A DNA stretch of 64,000 nt from Bradyrhizobium manausense (GTDB taxonomy: Bacteria; Pseudomonadota; Alphaproteobacteria; Rhizobiales; Xanthobacteraceae): positions 90,734-154,733 of the forward strand of contig NZ_JAFCKB010000021.1 of assembly GCF_018130615.1 (NCBI RefSeq), read 5' to 3'. The position numbers and the translations under genes were made by a program. Within the stretch, counting starts at the first letter, position 1, and each line of letters starts with the position of its first letter. Under the pieces are notes generated by a model that searched no databases, was not told the DNA's origin, and saw only the letters and a list, made by a program, of their open reading frames with translations. Positions 1-7,750 of the stretch are shown one piece after another.

Positions 1-329
1 CTCGGCAGCCAGGTCAGCGCTACCAGCTCGGTGACGCCGAACCGGAACGCGCCACTGAACGCCAATGGTCCCGCTGCGACCTGACGCATGCGCGCCTCGA
101 GCTCCAACAGCTCTGCTGCGAGTTCGATCAGGTTTTCACCGCTGCGCGTCAGGCTGATCGTTCGACCGTTGCGATCGAACAGCGCGCTCCCGACCGCGGC
201 TTCCAACTCGGCGATGCGCTTGGAGATGGTCGATTGCGCCAGGTTCAGCCGCTCCGCGGCGTCAACCACGCCGCCCAATTCGGCAATCCAGTAGAAGGCT
301 TCGACCTGCTTCAACGTCAGGCTCACCAT
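1..329 (-). CDS. LysR-family transcriptional regulator, N-terminal part (runs off window start)
   Basis: The reverse strand reads MVSLTLKQVEAFYWIAELGG followed by a classic LysR winged helix-turn-helix (VDAAERLNLAQSTISKRIAELE) and the linker helix (ALFDRNGRTISLTRSGENLIELA). Only about 109 residues lie in the window, so the effector domain is missing here. An in-frame ATG 15 bases further upstream (344) is the alternative start; neither has a strong ribosome site. The gene diverges from the RraA/aminotransferase/ABC operon, the usual position of a LysR activator that responds to the operon's substrate. That regulatory link is inference from position. Confidence 0.9.
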   Translation of the reverse strand, partial: MVSLTLKQVEAFYWIAELGGVVDAAERLNLAQSTISKRIAELEAAVGSALFDRNGRTISLTRSGENLIELAAELLELEARMRQVAAGPLAFSGAFRFGVTELVALTWLP

Positions 330-346
330 GGTCGCGACACCCATAA

Positions 347-361
347 ATCGAAAAAAGCGAT
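347..361. promoter_or_regulatory. Candidate LysR box (ATCG-N7-CGAT)
   Basis: A 4-base dyad ATCG/CGAT with a 7-base A-rich spacer gives the T-N11-A signature (TCGAAAAAAGCGA) that LysR regulators recognise. It lies directly before the lysR start and in the AT-rich gap shared with the divergent operon. The arms are short, so the call rests mainly on position. Confidence 0.35.
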
Positions 362-458
362 CATATACCTAGAAAAATATTCACTTTTCTTCAAGTCTAC
401 CGCGGGGCAGGCTTCGCGGAACATCTGCGCTCCCGCGCACAGCCCTTCGGTTTTGCTC

Positions 459-1133
459 ATGCTCCTGCCCGGCCATCGACTGCTTCCCTCGCCGCCCTCC
501 GTCCCGCCCGCGACCATCGCCGACTTTGCCGCCGCGCAAGTCGCGATTGTCTCTGACAACATGAATCGGCTGCACGGCACGCGCGCGCTTCGGCCGCTCC
601 ATGGCAGCGCCCGCCTGATCGGCACCGCGATCACCGTCAAGACGCGCGCCGGCGACAATTTCATGCTGCACAAGGCCTATGAGCTGCTGCGACCGGGCGA
701 CGTGCTCGTGGTCGATGGCGGCGGTGATCTCAACCAGGCCCTGGTCGGCGAGATCATGATGACGCGCGCCAAGGCGATGGGGGTCGCCGGCTTCGTCATC
801 GACGGCGCCGTCCGCGACCTCGGCGCATTCGCGGAAGCCGGCTTTCCCTGCTTCGCACGCGGTGTCACGCATCGCGGTCCCTACAAATCAGGTCCCGGCG
901 AGATCAACGTGCCCGTTTCGATCGATGGCATGGTGGTGATGCCGGGCGACGTCATCCTCGGCGACGAAGACGGCGTTGTCGCCTTCGACCGATCGGTTGC
1001 AGCAGAGCTGCTCGCGCGGGTCAAACAGCAGGAGGCGCGCGAAGCCGGCGCGCTGGCCGCCATCCGCGAGGGCCGTCTCGACAACTCCTACATCGGCACC
1101 GGACCCGCGCCCGCCCAGGGAGCCGCCTCATGA
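459..1133 (+). CDS. RraA/HMG-aldolase family protein
   Basis: About 224 residues. The core contains the RraA-fold motifs: a glycine-rich DVLVVDGGGDLNQALVGE, then the family G-x20-RD motif (GEIMMTRAKAMGVAGFVIDG, AVRD) that holds the divalent metal and substrate in 4-hydroxy-4-methyl-2-oxoglutarate / 4-carboxy-4-hydroxy-2-oxoadipate aldolases, and the GDVILGDEDGVVAF strand. Family members split 4-hydroxy-2-oxo acids to pyruvate and often decarboxylate oxaloacetate; true RNase E inhibitors share the fold. The start is ATG 459 because the family begins shortly before the segment VAIVSDNMNRLHG; no clear ribosome site is visible. It overlaps the next gene by 4 bases (ATGA), which argues for a metabolic role beside the aminotransferase. 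Confidence 0.85.
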   Translation: MLLPGHRLLPSPPSVPPATIADFAAAQVAIVSDNMNRLHGTRALRPLHGSARLIGTAITVKTRAGDNFMLHKAYELLRPGDVLVVDGGGDLNQALVGEIMMTRAKAMGVAGFVIDGAVRDLGAFAEAGFPCFARGVTHRGPYKSGPGEINVPVSIDGMVVMPGDVILGDEDGVVAFDRSVAAELLARVKQQEAREAGALAAIREGRLDNSYIGTGPAPAQGAAS

Positions 1134-2347
1134 GCCGCACGGCTGCCATCGCCCTCGCCCCGAGGGTTCAACGGATCAAGCCGTCGCCGAGCATGGTCGC
1201 ACGGGACCTGGTCCGCCAGCTCCAGGCCGAGGGACGTGACGTCATCGATCTCACCGCCGGCGAGCCGGATCTGGACACCCCGAAGCACATCCGCGCAGCG
1301 GCCGCTGCCGCGCTCGAAGCGGGAGAGACGCGCTACACGCCGGTCAATGGAACGCCAGCGCTGCGCAAGGCGATCATCGCAAAGCTCTCGCGCGAGAACG
1401 GCGCTCGCTACGCCATGAACGAGATCTCCGTCGGCGGCGGCGCCAAGCAGGTCATCTACAACGCGCTCGCCGCCACCCTCGGCGCCGGCGATGAGGTGAT
1501 CATCCCCGCGCCCTATTGGGTCTCCTATCCCGACATGGTCGAAGCCTGTGACGGGACGCCTGTGATCGTGAGCTGCGGCGAGAACTCCGGATTCAAGCTG
1601 TCAGCCGAGGCCCTCGCCCAAGCGATCACCGCCAAGACGCGCTGGCTCATCCTGAACTCCCCGTGCAATCCCACCGGTGCGTTCTATTCCGCCGCCGAGT
1701 TGGCTGCGCTGAGCGAAGTGCTGCTGCGCCACCCCCATGTCGCTGTCATGACCGATGACATCTACGAGCACATCCGTTTCGACGGTGGCGCAACGCCGTG
1801 CATCGTCGCCATCGAGCCGCGCTTGACGGAGCGGACCTTGCTGGTCAACGGCGTCTCCAAGACCTACGCCATGACCGGCTTCCGCCTCGGCTATGGCGCC
1901 GGGCCCGCGCAACTCATCGCAGCCATGAACACGATCCAGTCGCAGTCGACGTCCTGCACGTCGGCCATCAGCCAGGCCGCAGCGACCGCCGCGCTCGAAG
2001 GCGATCAGGGCTTCGTCGCGGAGGCCCGCGAGATGTATCGCCGTCGCCGCGATCGTGCCGTCGCCATGCTCAACGACATTCCCGGCCTGTCTTGCCTTGC
2101 GCCCGATGGTGCCTTCTACGTGTTTCCGTCTTGCGCCGGCCTGATCGGGAAGACCACGCCCGAGGGCAAGGTCCTGAAGTCGGATCTGGATGTCGTGATG
2201 CACTTTCTCGATGCCGCCGGCGTTGCAGTGATCGATGGAACGGCCTACGGCATGCCATCCTATCTGCGCATGTCGATCGCAACTTCGTTGCCCAAGATCG
2301 AGGAAGCCTGCACTCGGCTCGCGCGATGCTGTGCGGCGTTGCGCTAA
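1130..2347 (+). CDS. Pyridoxal-phosphate aminotransferase, class I (aspartate aminotransferase-like)
   Basis: 405 residues, the usual length for AspB-type (subgroup I-gamma) aminotransferases. Visible are the substrate loop (LTAGEPDLDTP), the cofactor ring region (APYWVSYPDM), the NSPCNPTGAFY motif, the DDIYEHIRFDGG motif, and the Schiff-base lysine in VSKTYAMTGFRLGY (about K244). The ATG overlaps the stop of the RraA gene, so translation is probably coupled. It should convert an imported amino acid to its 2-oxo acid. Substrate cannot be read from sequence, but aldolase upstream and amino-acid importer downstream suggest an acidic or branched acidic substrate. Confidence 0.9.
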   Translation: MSRTAAIALAPRVQRIKPSPSMVARDLVRQLQAEGRDVIDLTAGEPDLDTPKHIRAAAAAALEAGETRYTPVNGTPALRKAIIAKLSRENGARYAMNEISVGGGAKQVIYNALAATLGAGDEVIIPAPYWVSYPDMVEACDGTPVIVSCGENSGFKLSAEALAQAITAKTRWLILNSPCNPTGAFYSAAELAALSEVLLRHPHVAVMTDDIYEHIRFDGGATPCIVAIEPRLTERTLLVNGVSKTYAMTGFRLGYGAGPAQLIAAMNTIQSQSTSCTSAISQAAATAALEGDQGFVAEAREMYRRRRDRAVAMLNDIPGLSCLAPDGAFYVFPSCAGLIGKTTPEGKVLKSDLDVVMHFLDAAGVAVIDGTAYGMPSYLRMSIATSLPKIEEACTRLARCCAALR

Positions 2348-2373
2348 CCGCTGAAGGACAAAGGAGAAGAGCC

Positions 2374-3189
2374 ATGAGATTACTAGAGGTCGCCGCCGGA
2401 CTCCTGATCCTTGCCGGCGTTGTCAACGTGGCCAAGGCCGACGAGCTCGCTGACGTGAAGGCCCGCGGCAAGCTGGTCTGCGGGACGCTCGGCACGGCCG
2501 AGCCGTTCAGCTTCCAGGACCCGAAGACGCGGGAGATCGTCGGATACGACGTCGACATGTGCCGCAAGGTCGCAGAGTCCCTCGGCGTCGCGCTCGAGCT
2601 CAAGCCGATGGCGGTCGAGGCCCGCATCCCCGAGCTGTTGCAGGGTCGGGTCGACATCCTCGCCGCCAATCTCGGCTGGACCAAGGAGCGCGCGCAGCAG
2701 ATCGACTACAGCTACTCGTACTTCGTCAGCGAGCAGAAGGTGCTTGTATCCGCCGATTCCGGTATCGCCACCTTGGAGCAGCTATCGGGCAAGCGGGTCA
2801 GCGCGCTCAAGGGATCGTCTTCGGAACAGGGCGTCAGGCGCGTCATACCAACGGCAGAAACCGTGACGTTTCAGGATTCGTCCTCGGCCTTCCTTGCGGT
2901 CGTTCAGGGAAAGGTCGACGGCTTCTGTGCTTCGGAGCTGATCCTGGTGAAGCTGCGCAAGCAGGCCCAGGCCTCCGCGCCGATGTCGATCGTCGAAAAG
3001 TCGGTCTTTGTCGAGCCGTGGGGACTCGGCGTCCGCAAGGGTGAGGCCGCCTTCAAGGACCACGTCAACAAGGTGCTGACCGGGCTGGATGCGTCCGGAG
3101 AGGCCGGCAAGATTTTTGCCAAATGGTTTGGCCCCGATACCGTCTATGGCATGAAGCTCGATTTCAAGATCGAGGAGATCAAGGGCTGA
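2374..3189 (+). CDS. Polar amino-acid ABC transporter, periplasmic binding protein
   Basis: 271 residues. N-terminal signal peptide (about residues 1-22, cut after VNVAKA), then a family 3 solute-binding fold: KLVCGTLGTAEPFSFQD, the signature GYDVDMCRKVAESLG, and the second-lobe GKRVSALKGSSSEQGV. A good ribosome site (AAGGAG, 2361-2366) sits 7 bases before ATG 2374, which decides the start. It follows the aminotransferase by 26 bases and precedes two permeases and an ATPase, completing one importer. Ligand specificity is unknown; the family takes polar or charged amino acids. Confidence 0.92.
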   Translation: MRLLEVAAGLLILAGVVNVAKADELADVKARGKLVCGTLGTAEPFSFQDPKTREIVGYDVDMCRKVAESLGVALELKPMAVEARIPELLQGRVDILAANLGWTKERAQQIDYSYSYFVSEQKVLVSADSGIATLEQLSGKRVSALKGSSSEQGVRRVIPTAETVTFQDSSSAFLAVVQGKVDGFCASELILVKLRKQAQASAPMSIVEKSVFVEPWGLGVRKGEAAFKDHVNKVLTGLDASGEAGKIFAKWFGPDTVYGMKLDFKIEEIKG

Positions 3190-3237
3190 TCCCTCGCCGC
3201 CGCGCGAAACCGAGCATCGGGAGAGCATGACTTAACG

Positions 3238-3936
3238 ATGGGCTATGTCTTCGACCCGGCCGCAGTCCTGACCGGCCAATATCTGGACTGGTTCATCTGG
3301 GGACTGGCGACGACGATCGCGCTGACGGTCGCGGCCTGGCTGCTCGGGATGACGATCGGGATCATCCTGACGCTGGTCCGTATGCTTCCGTTCAGGCCGC
3401 TCGAATGGCTGGTCGCGGCTTACGTCGAATATCATCGCAACGTTCCGCTGCTGGTCCAGATCCTGGTCTGGTATTTCGGCGTCCCGCAACTTCTGCCGCG
3501 CGCCATCCGCATGTGGGTCAACAGCCACCACAGCGAGTTTCTGCTCGCCATGGTGGCGCTCGGCCTCGCCAGCGCGGCCTATATCACCGAGGATCTGCGC
3601 AGCGGAATTCGTTCGATCCCGAAGACGCAATATGAGGCGGCGCGCTCGATCGGGTTCAACTATCTCCAAGCGATGAGCTACGTGATCCTGCCGCAGGCGC
3701 TGCGCATCGTGATTCCGCCGCTGATCAACCAGACCCTGCTCCTGTTCAAGAACACCAGCCTCGCCATGGCGATCGGCGTCGGTGAGCTTACCTATCGCAC
3801 GCGCGAGGTCGACAGCTACACGTTCAAGACGTTCGAAGCGTTTGCGGTCGCGACCATCATTTATCTTGCGATCTCCTTTGGGATCATGGCGCTCGGCGCC
3901 TTCGCCAACCGGCGGCTGAAGCTCGAGTTGCGCTGA
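3238..3936 (+). CDS. Amino-acid ABC transporter permease (HisMQ type)
   Basis: 232 residues with about five hydrophobic segments. The permease EAA loop is present (YEAARSIGFNYLQAMSYV, then ILPQALRIVIPP), as is the N-terminal GLATTIALTVAAWLLG typical of the His/Glu/Gln/Arg/opine permease family. It pairs with the next permease, overlapping it by one base (TGATG at 3934-3938), and should form a heterodimeric inner-membrane channel for the binding protein encoded upstream. Confidence 0.92.
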   Translation: MGYVFDPAAVLTGQYLDWFIWGLATTIALTVAAWLLGMTIGIILTLVRMLPFRPLEWLVAAYVEYHRNVPLLVQILVWYFGVPQLLPRAIRMWVNSHHSEFLLAMVALGLASAAYITEDLRSGIRSIPKTQYEAARSIGFNYLQAMSYVILPQALRIVIPPLINQTLLLFKNTSLAMAIGVGELTYRTREVDSYTFKTFEAFAVATIIYLAISFGIMALGAFANRRLKLELR

Positions 3937-4640
3937 TGCTGGAGATCCTCGAGAACAACTGGCTTCTGTTCCTGATCGGGCAATACCCGCATGGCCCCGT
4001 TGGCGGCCTCGCCATGACGCTGTTCCTCGCGGTTGTCGGACTATCTCTCAGCTTTCCGGTCGCAGTCGCGCTCGCGCTGGCGCGTCTCAGCTCGCATGGC
4101 TGGCTCCGCGGACCGGCAACCGCCGTGGTCTACATTGTGCGCGGCTTGCCGCTGATCATGTTCATCTTCTGGACCTATTTCGCGCTGCCGCTGTTGACCG
4201 GACGTACGGTCGGAGGCGTCGAAACGCTGCTCTTCGCGCTTGTCGTCTACGAAGCGAGCTATCTGTCGGAGATCATCCGTGCCGGAATCGAAGGCCTGCC
4301 AAAAGGCCAGACTGAGGCGGCAAAGGCCCTTGGCCTCGGCTATTTTCCGACCACCTTCAAGGTCATCCTGCCGCAAGTCCTGCACAACATGATGCCGAGC
4401 CTGGTCAGCCAGTTCGTCTCCACCATCAAGGAGACCTCGCTCGGCTATGTCATCAGCGCCAACGAGGTGACCTTTGCGGCGAGCCAGGTCAACAACCAGC
4501 TCATGACGCAACCGTTCGAGGTCTACGGCCTGCTGGCGCTGACCTATTTCACGCTTTGCTTCACCCTGACATCGGCGGCGCGCTGGCTGGAGCGACGGCT
4601 GGCAGCTGAGCGTGGTGGGCTCGGCGTCCAGACGGCGTGA
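3936..4640 (+). CDS. Amino-acid ABC transporter permease, second subunit
   Basis: 234 residues, same family as its neighbour, with [20 protein letters not shown] at the first membrane segment and an EAA loop ([24 protein letters not shown]). Two different permease genes side by side indicate a heterodimer. Its stop overlaps the GTG that could start the ATPase gene at 4637, so the whole importer reads as one transcription unit. Confidence 0.92.
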   Translation: MLEILENNWLLFLIGQYPHGPVGGLAMTLFLAVVGLSLSFPVAVALALARLSSHGWLRGPATAVVYIVRGLPLIMFIFWTYFALPLLTGRTVGGVETLLFALVVYEASYLSEIIRAGIEGLPKGQTEAAKALGLGYFPTTFKVILPQVLHNMMPSLVSQFVSTIKETSLGYVISANEVTFAASQVNNQLMTQPFEVYGLLALTYFTLCFTLTSAARWLERRLAAERGGLGVQTA

Positions 4641-4648
4641 GGGCAGAA

Positions 4649-5371
4649 ATGATCCGCTTCGAGGCCGTGGAGAAATGGTTTGGTCAGCAGCAGGTGCTGG
4701 CTGGCGTGACCGGCGACGTGAAGCGCGGCGAGGTCGTCACGCTGCTGGGTTCATCCGGCTCCGGCAAATCCACGCTCATCCGCACGGTGACGCGCCTCGA
4801 AGCGATTCAAGGCGGGAAAGTGCTATTCGAGGGTGTCGATCTCGCCGGGCGTGGCGTCGATATCAACCGTTTGCGCCAGCGCGTCGGATTCGTGTTCCAG
4901 GCGTTCAACCTGTTTCCGCATCTCACCGCGCTCGGCAACATTACGCTGGGGCTGGAGCGCCTGCGGAAAATGTCCAAGCCTTTGGCTAGAGAGCGCGCGA
5001 TGACCGAGCTCGACCGCGTCGGGCTGGCAGACAAGGCCGACGCCCTGCCGTCGCGCCTGTCCGGCGGCCAGCGGCAACGCGTTGCGATTGCACGCGCGCT
5101 GGCGATGGATCCGGACGTCATGCTGTTCGACGAGCCGACCAGCGCGCTCGATCCGGAGATGGTGGGCGAGGTGCTGCGGGTGATGAGGACGCTTGCGCAG
5201 AACGGCATGACGATGGTTGTCGTCACGCACGAGGTCGGATTCGCCCGTGAGGTCGCAGACACCGTCTGGTTTCTGGACAAGGGTCAAATCGTCGAGAGCG
5301 GTCCGCCGGCCGAGGTCCTTGATCGTCCCGGTCACGAGCGGTTGCGCTCCTTTCTCGCGAAAGTGCACTAA
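4649..5371 (+). CDS. Amino-acid ABC transporter ATP-binding protein (GlnQ type)
   Basis: 240 residues from ATG 4649. Walker [10 protein letters not shown] (34-42), Q-loop [12 protein letters not shown], signature LSGGQRQR, Walker [19 protein letters not shown] and switch histidine VVVTHE are intact, so it should be an active ATPase energising the importer. The in-frame GTG at 4637 overlaps the previous stop and is an alternative start, but ATG 4649 has AGGG at a better distance. This is the last gene of the operon; the next gene is convergent. Confidence 0.92.
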   Translation: MIRFEAVEKWFGQQQVLAGVTGDVKRGEVVTLLGSSGSGKSTLIRTVTRLEAIQGGKVLFEGVDLAGRGVDINRLRQRVGFVFQAFNLFPHLTALGNITLGLERLRKMSKPLARERAMTELDRVGLADKADALPSRLSGGQRQRVAIARALAMDPDVMLFDEPTSALDPEMVGEVLRVMRTLAQNGMTMVVVTHEVGFAREVADTVWFLDKGQIVESGPPAEVLDRPGHERLRSFLAKVH

Positions 5372-5379
5372 GGCGTCAT

Positions 5380-6567
5380 TTAGCGCCGGCCGCCGCCCAT
5401 CCCGCCTCCAGGACCGCCGAAACCGCCACCACCCATTCCGCCACCCGGCCCCATCGGACCTCCACCGGGCGCGCCAAAACCGCCCGGACCTGACGGGCCG
5501 CTTGGCCCCGACGGCGCGGGACCGGGACTGCCAGCGGGACCGGATCCGGGCGCTCCCGGCGCGCCGGGCTGACTGTTGCCCGGGCTTGGCGTGCCGCGAT
5601 CCGGATGCATGATCGAACCACCGGGCGACCGGCCGGGATTGCCGCCGCCGGGCTGCGGAGCGCCCGGCGCTGGGCTGATCGCCTGCGTCGACTCGACTTG
5701 CAAGCCACGCGAGCGATCGAACACACCGTTGACGACCATGCGCGCTTCGCCCGCCGCCGGCCCAAAGCGCGAACTGTCGCGCGCGACAAGCCCCGAGCCC
5801 AGCTGCAGGCTGGAGCCCGCACGCTGCACATAGGCCTCGATCGAGAGGCGGCTCGCGCCAACGAGATCCGAGAAATCGTCGATGCGCGTGTGTGCAGCCT
5901 GCATCCTGCCCTGGCTCGTGCTGCCCTCGATCTGGACGCGCTGGCCGACCAGCAAGGGATCGACGCCGTTCAGCTTCAGTCCGCCGATATGCAGGCCGTC
6001 AGGCCCGCGCTCGACCAGACCCGTGACGCGCTCAGCGGTGTCCTTGCGCGGCTCGATCAGGCTCGCGACGATCACACCGTCGGTCCGGCGCAATCCATAG
6101 ACGGCCACCTGCGCGCCCGCGCGAAGCTTGCTGTCCTTGCTGCCGGCCACGATCTTCTGGCCGAGTACCGTCAGCTCGTTGCCCTTCACCTGCTCGATCG
6201 GGCCGGAGACCTCGCTCGCAATCGCGATGTTGCGGGTCACGAGCGTGCCGTCGGCCTGCCGCGTCGCGACCACGCGCGCGAGCTGGCCGATGCGCAGCGC
6301 CTTCGGGCTCGCCGCCTCGCCGTCGATACGCACCGGCACATCGCTCGCATAGGTGACGCGCTCGCCGTTGACGTAGATGCTGCCGAAACGCTGGATTACG
6401 CCGACGATGCCGGTGCCGCCGATGCCGTGATCGTCACCGCGGGTGATTCCGGTGCCGCCAATGCCCTGATCCGTGCCGCGCTTGACCTGCGCACGCGCGA
6501 TCGCGGTTCCGGCGAGCCAGAACCCGGTCAGCAGCAAACGGCGTGAGATCAGCGGCGGCCGGCTCAT
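5380..6567 (-). CDS. DUF5666-domain secreted protein with Gly/Pro-rich tail
   Basis: 395 residues. A basic N-terminus plus hydrophobic stretch (SRRLLLTGFWLAGTAIARA) looks like an export signal. Residues about 30-270 carry repeated beta-strand DUF5666-like modules (for example IVGVIQRFGSIYVNG, GPIEQVKGNELTVLG, VTGLVERGPDGLHIGG). The last 100 residues are low-complexity Pro/Gly/Ser ending in GGGMGGGRR, suggesting a disordered surface or periplasmic tail. The ATG overlaps the stop of the DUF6502 gene by 3 bases (6564-6567), so the two are a bicistronic unit. Biochemical function of DUF5666 is not known. Confidence 0.8.
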   Translation of the reverse strand: MSRPPLISRRLLLTGFWLAGTAIARAQVKRGTDQGIGGTGITRGDDHGIGGTGIVGVIQRFGSIYVNGERVTYASDVPVRIDGEAASPKALRIGQLARVVATRQADGTLVTRNIAIASEVSGPIEQVKGNELTVLGQKIVAGSKDSKLRAGAQVAVYGLRRTDGVIVASLIEPRKDTAERVTGLVERGPDGLHIGGLKLNGVDPLLVGQRVQIEGSTSQGRMQAAHTRIDDFSDLVGASRLSIEAYVQRAGSSLQLGSGLVARDSSRFGPAAGEARMVVNGVFDRSRGLQVESTQAISPAPGAPQPGGGNPGRSPGGSIMHPDRGTPSPGNSQPGAPGAPGSGPAGSPGPAPSGPSGPSGPGGFGAPGGGPMGPGGGMGGGGFGGPGGGMGGGRR

Positions 6568-7451
6568 GAGGAGCTGCCCTCCTTGCCGCCGTCCTTACTC
6601 GCATCCTTCTCGCTCTGCTCATCGGCGTCTTCGCTGTAGATGTAGATGCCGAAATTCCAGCGGGCGTCGCCGCCTTTGTCCTTGGCGAGCGCGCGATTGG
6701 CCTCGCGATTGGCGGTCTTCAGCGCGTCCATCGCGAGCTCGCGCGAACGCGCCTCGAGGCGTTTGGCCAGCTTCGGCGAGATGTTGTTGTAATGGACCGC
6801 GCGTTCGAGGAAGCGCGGTGCCGGCCCCGACACGTTCTCGGCGGCAGCCGCGATGTGGTCGTGCAGATTGCGGCCGAGATAGTGCCATTTGCTGTCGTCC
6901 GCGCCGCTCGGAACGAAGGCCGCCTCGACCAATTCGATCTCGTCGGCCGCGTTGATGGTGACGAGCTTGCGGTCGATCCATTCGTCGAGCACCGCACGCG
7001 GGCGCACATCCTTGGTGACGGAGGCAACGAGTTGCTCGAATGACGGCGCATCGCCCTCGGCGGTGCGCGGCAATGCCAGCGGCTCGCCCCTCGCATCGGT
7101 GAATTCAGGCGCGGCGAGCCAGCGCGCGATCACCGCGCTCGTCAGCGACAGCGCCGCCGGCGTCTCGTGGACCGGCGCGCCGGCGCCGCGCAACCGCGCC
7201 ACCTCCTTGCGGTGGATGCCGGTGAGCAGGCTGACGCGGCTGTCGGTCTGCTCTTTGCCCTCCAGCGCGAAATCATGCTCGGCGACGTTGACGAAAAGCT
7301 CGCGGAGCAATTGCGCCAGCGCCGGAAACGTCATGCCGCTGCGGATACAGAGCCGCACGAGCGGGCGCAGCAGCCGCGCCAGCGGCGCGTGCAGCTTTGC
7401 TGCGGCATTCGGCTCTGGCGCCGCCGCTTTGGGCCCGGACTTGGCATTCAT
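6564..7451 (-). CDS. DUF6502 family protein, probable DNA-binding regulator
   Basis: 295 residues from ATG 7451. The N-terminal half carries LARLLRPLVRLCIRSGMTFP and DSRVSLLTGIHRKEVARLRG, which read like a winged-helix DNA-binding domain (helix-turn-helix around SLLTGIHRKEVARL), matching the DUF6502 family. The C-terminus is acidic and Lys/Ser-rich. The longer frame up to 7697 was rejected because a promoter and operator-like palindromes lie between 7458 and 7533. The -10 is so close to the ATG that the transcript may be leaderless. It is translationally coupled to the DUF5666 gene. Regulator function is inference. Confidence 0.78.
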   Translation of the reverse strand: MNAKSGPKAAAPEPNAAAKLHAPLARLLRPLVRLCIRSGMTFPALAQLLRELFVNVAEHDFALEGKEQTDSRVSLLTGIHRKEVARLRGAGAPVHETPAALSLTSAVIARWLAAPEFTDARGEPLALPRTAEGDAPSFEQLVASVTKDVRPRAVLDEWIDRKLVTINAADEIELVEAAFVPSGADDSKWHYLGRNLHDHIAAAAENVSGPAPRFLERAVHYNNISPKLAKRLEARSRELAMDALKTANREANRALAKDKGGDARWNFGIYIYSEDADEQSEKDASKDGGKEGSSS

Positions 7452-7457
7452 GTCTGA

Positions 7458-7533
7458 ATTGTACCCGCGCCATACGTGGGACACAATCCCACATTTTTCC
7501 ATTTTGAGATTGACGTGGTAAATTTTCCCACGT
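7458..7533 (-). promoter_or_regulatory. Promoter with two operator-like palindromes for the DUF6502-DUF5666 pair
   Basis: On the reverse strand a -35-like TTGTGT (7481-7486) and a -10 TACAAT (7458-7463) are separated by exactly 17 bases; the -10 ends 6 bases before the ATG. A perfect 6-base dyad GTGGGA-N5-TCCCAC (7476-7492) spans the -35. Further upstream ACGTGG-N9-CCACGT (7513-7533) forms a second dyad. The arrangement is typical of an autorepressed promoter. Confidence 0.55.
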
Positions 7534-7578
7534 ACACGAGACGCCACTGAGGGCACGACGTAGAGGGACACGACACCC

Positions 7579-7743
7579 ATGGCCGACCGCCTGGTCCGCA
7601 TTTCCAGTTCACCGCGTGCTGTGCCGTTTCCCGATCGGAGCCGGGCCACCACGATCGAGCCGATGCTGCCGGCGCTGCTGCGCGGCGTGATCTTCATCTC
7701 GGTGCTATCAGCACCGTTCGTTGCAGCGCTGCTCGCGGGCTGA
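7579..7743 (+). CDS. Small single-pass membrane protein ahead of the polysaccharide cluster
   Basis: 54 codons: MADRLVRISSSPRAVPFPDR, then a hydrophobic helix LPALLRGVIFISVLSAPFVA near the C-terminus. A purine-rich AGAGGG lies about 10 bases before the ATG, and the stop is only 7 bases before the glycosyltransferase-permease start. Position suggests it is the first gene of the cluster; no family was recognised, and it could also be a non-functional leader frame. Confidence 0.45.
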   Translation: MADRLVRISSSPRAVPFPDRSRATTIEPMLPALLRGVIFISVLSAPFVAALLAG

Positions 7744-7750
7744 CGCCACC

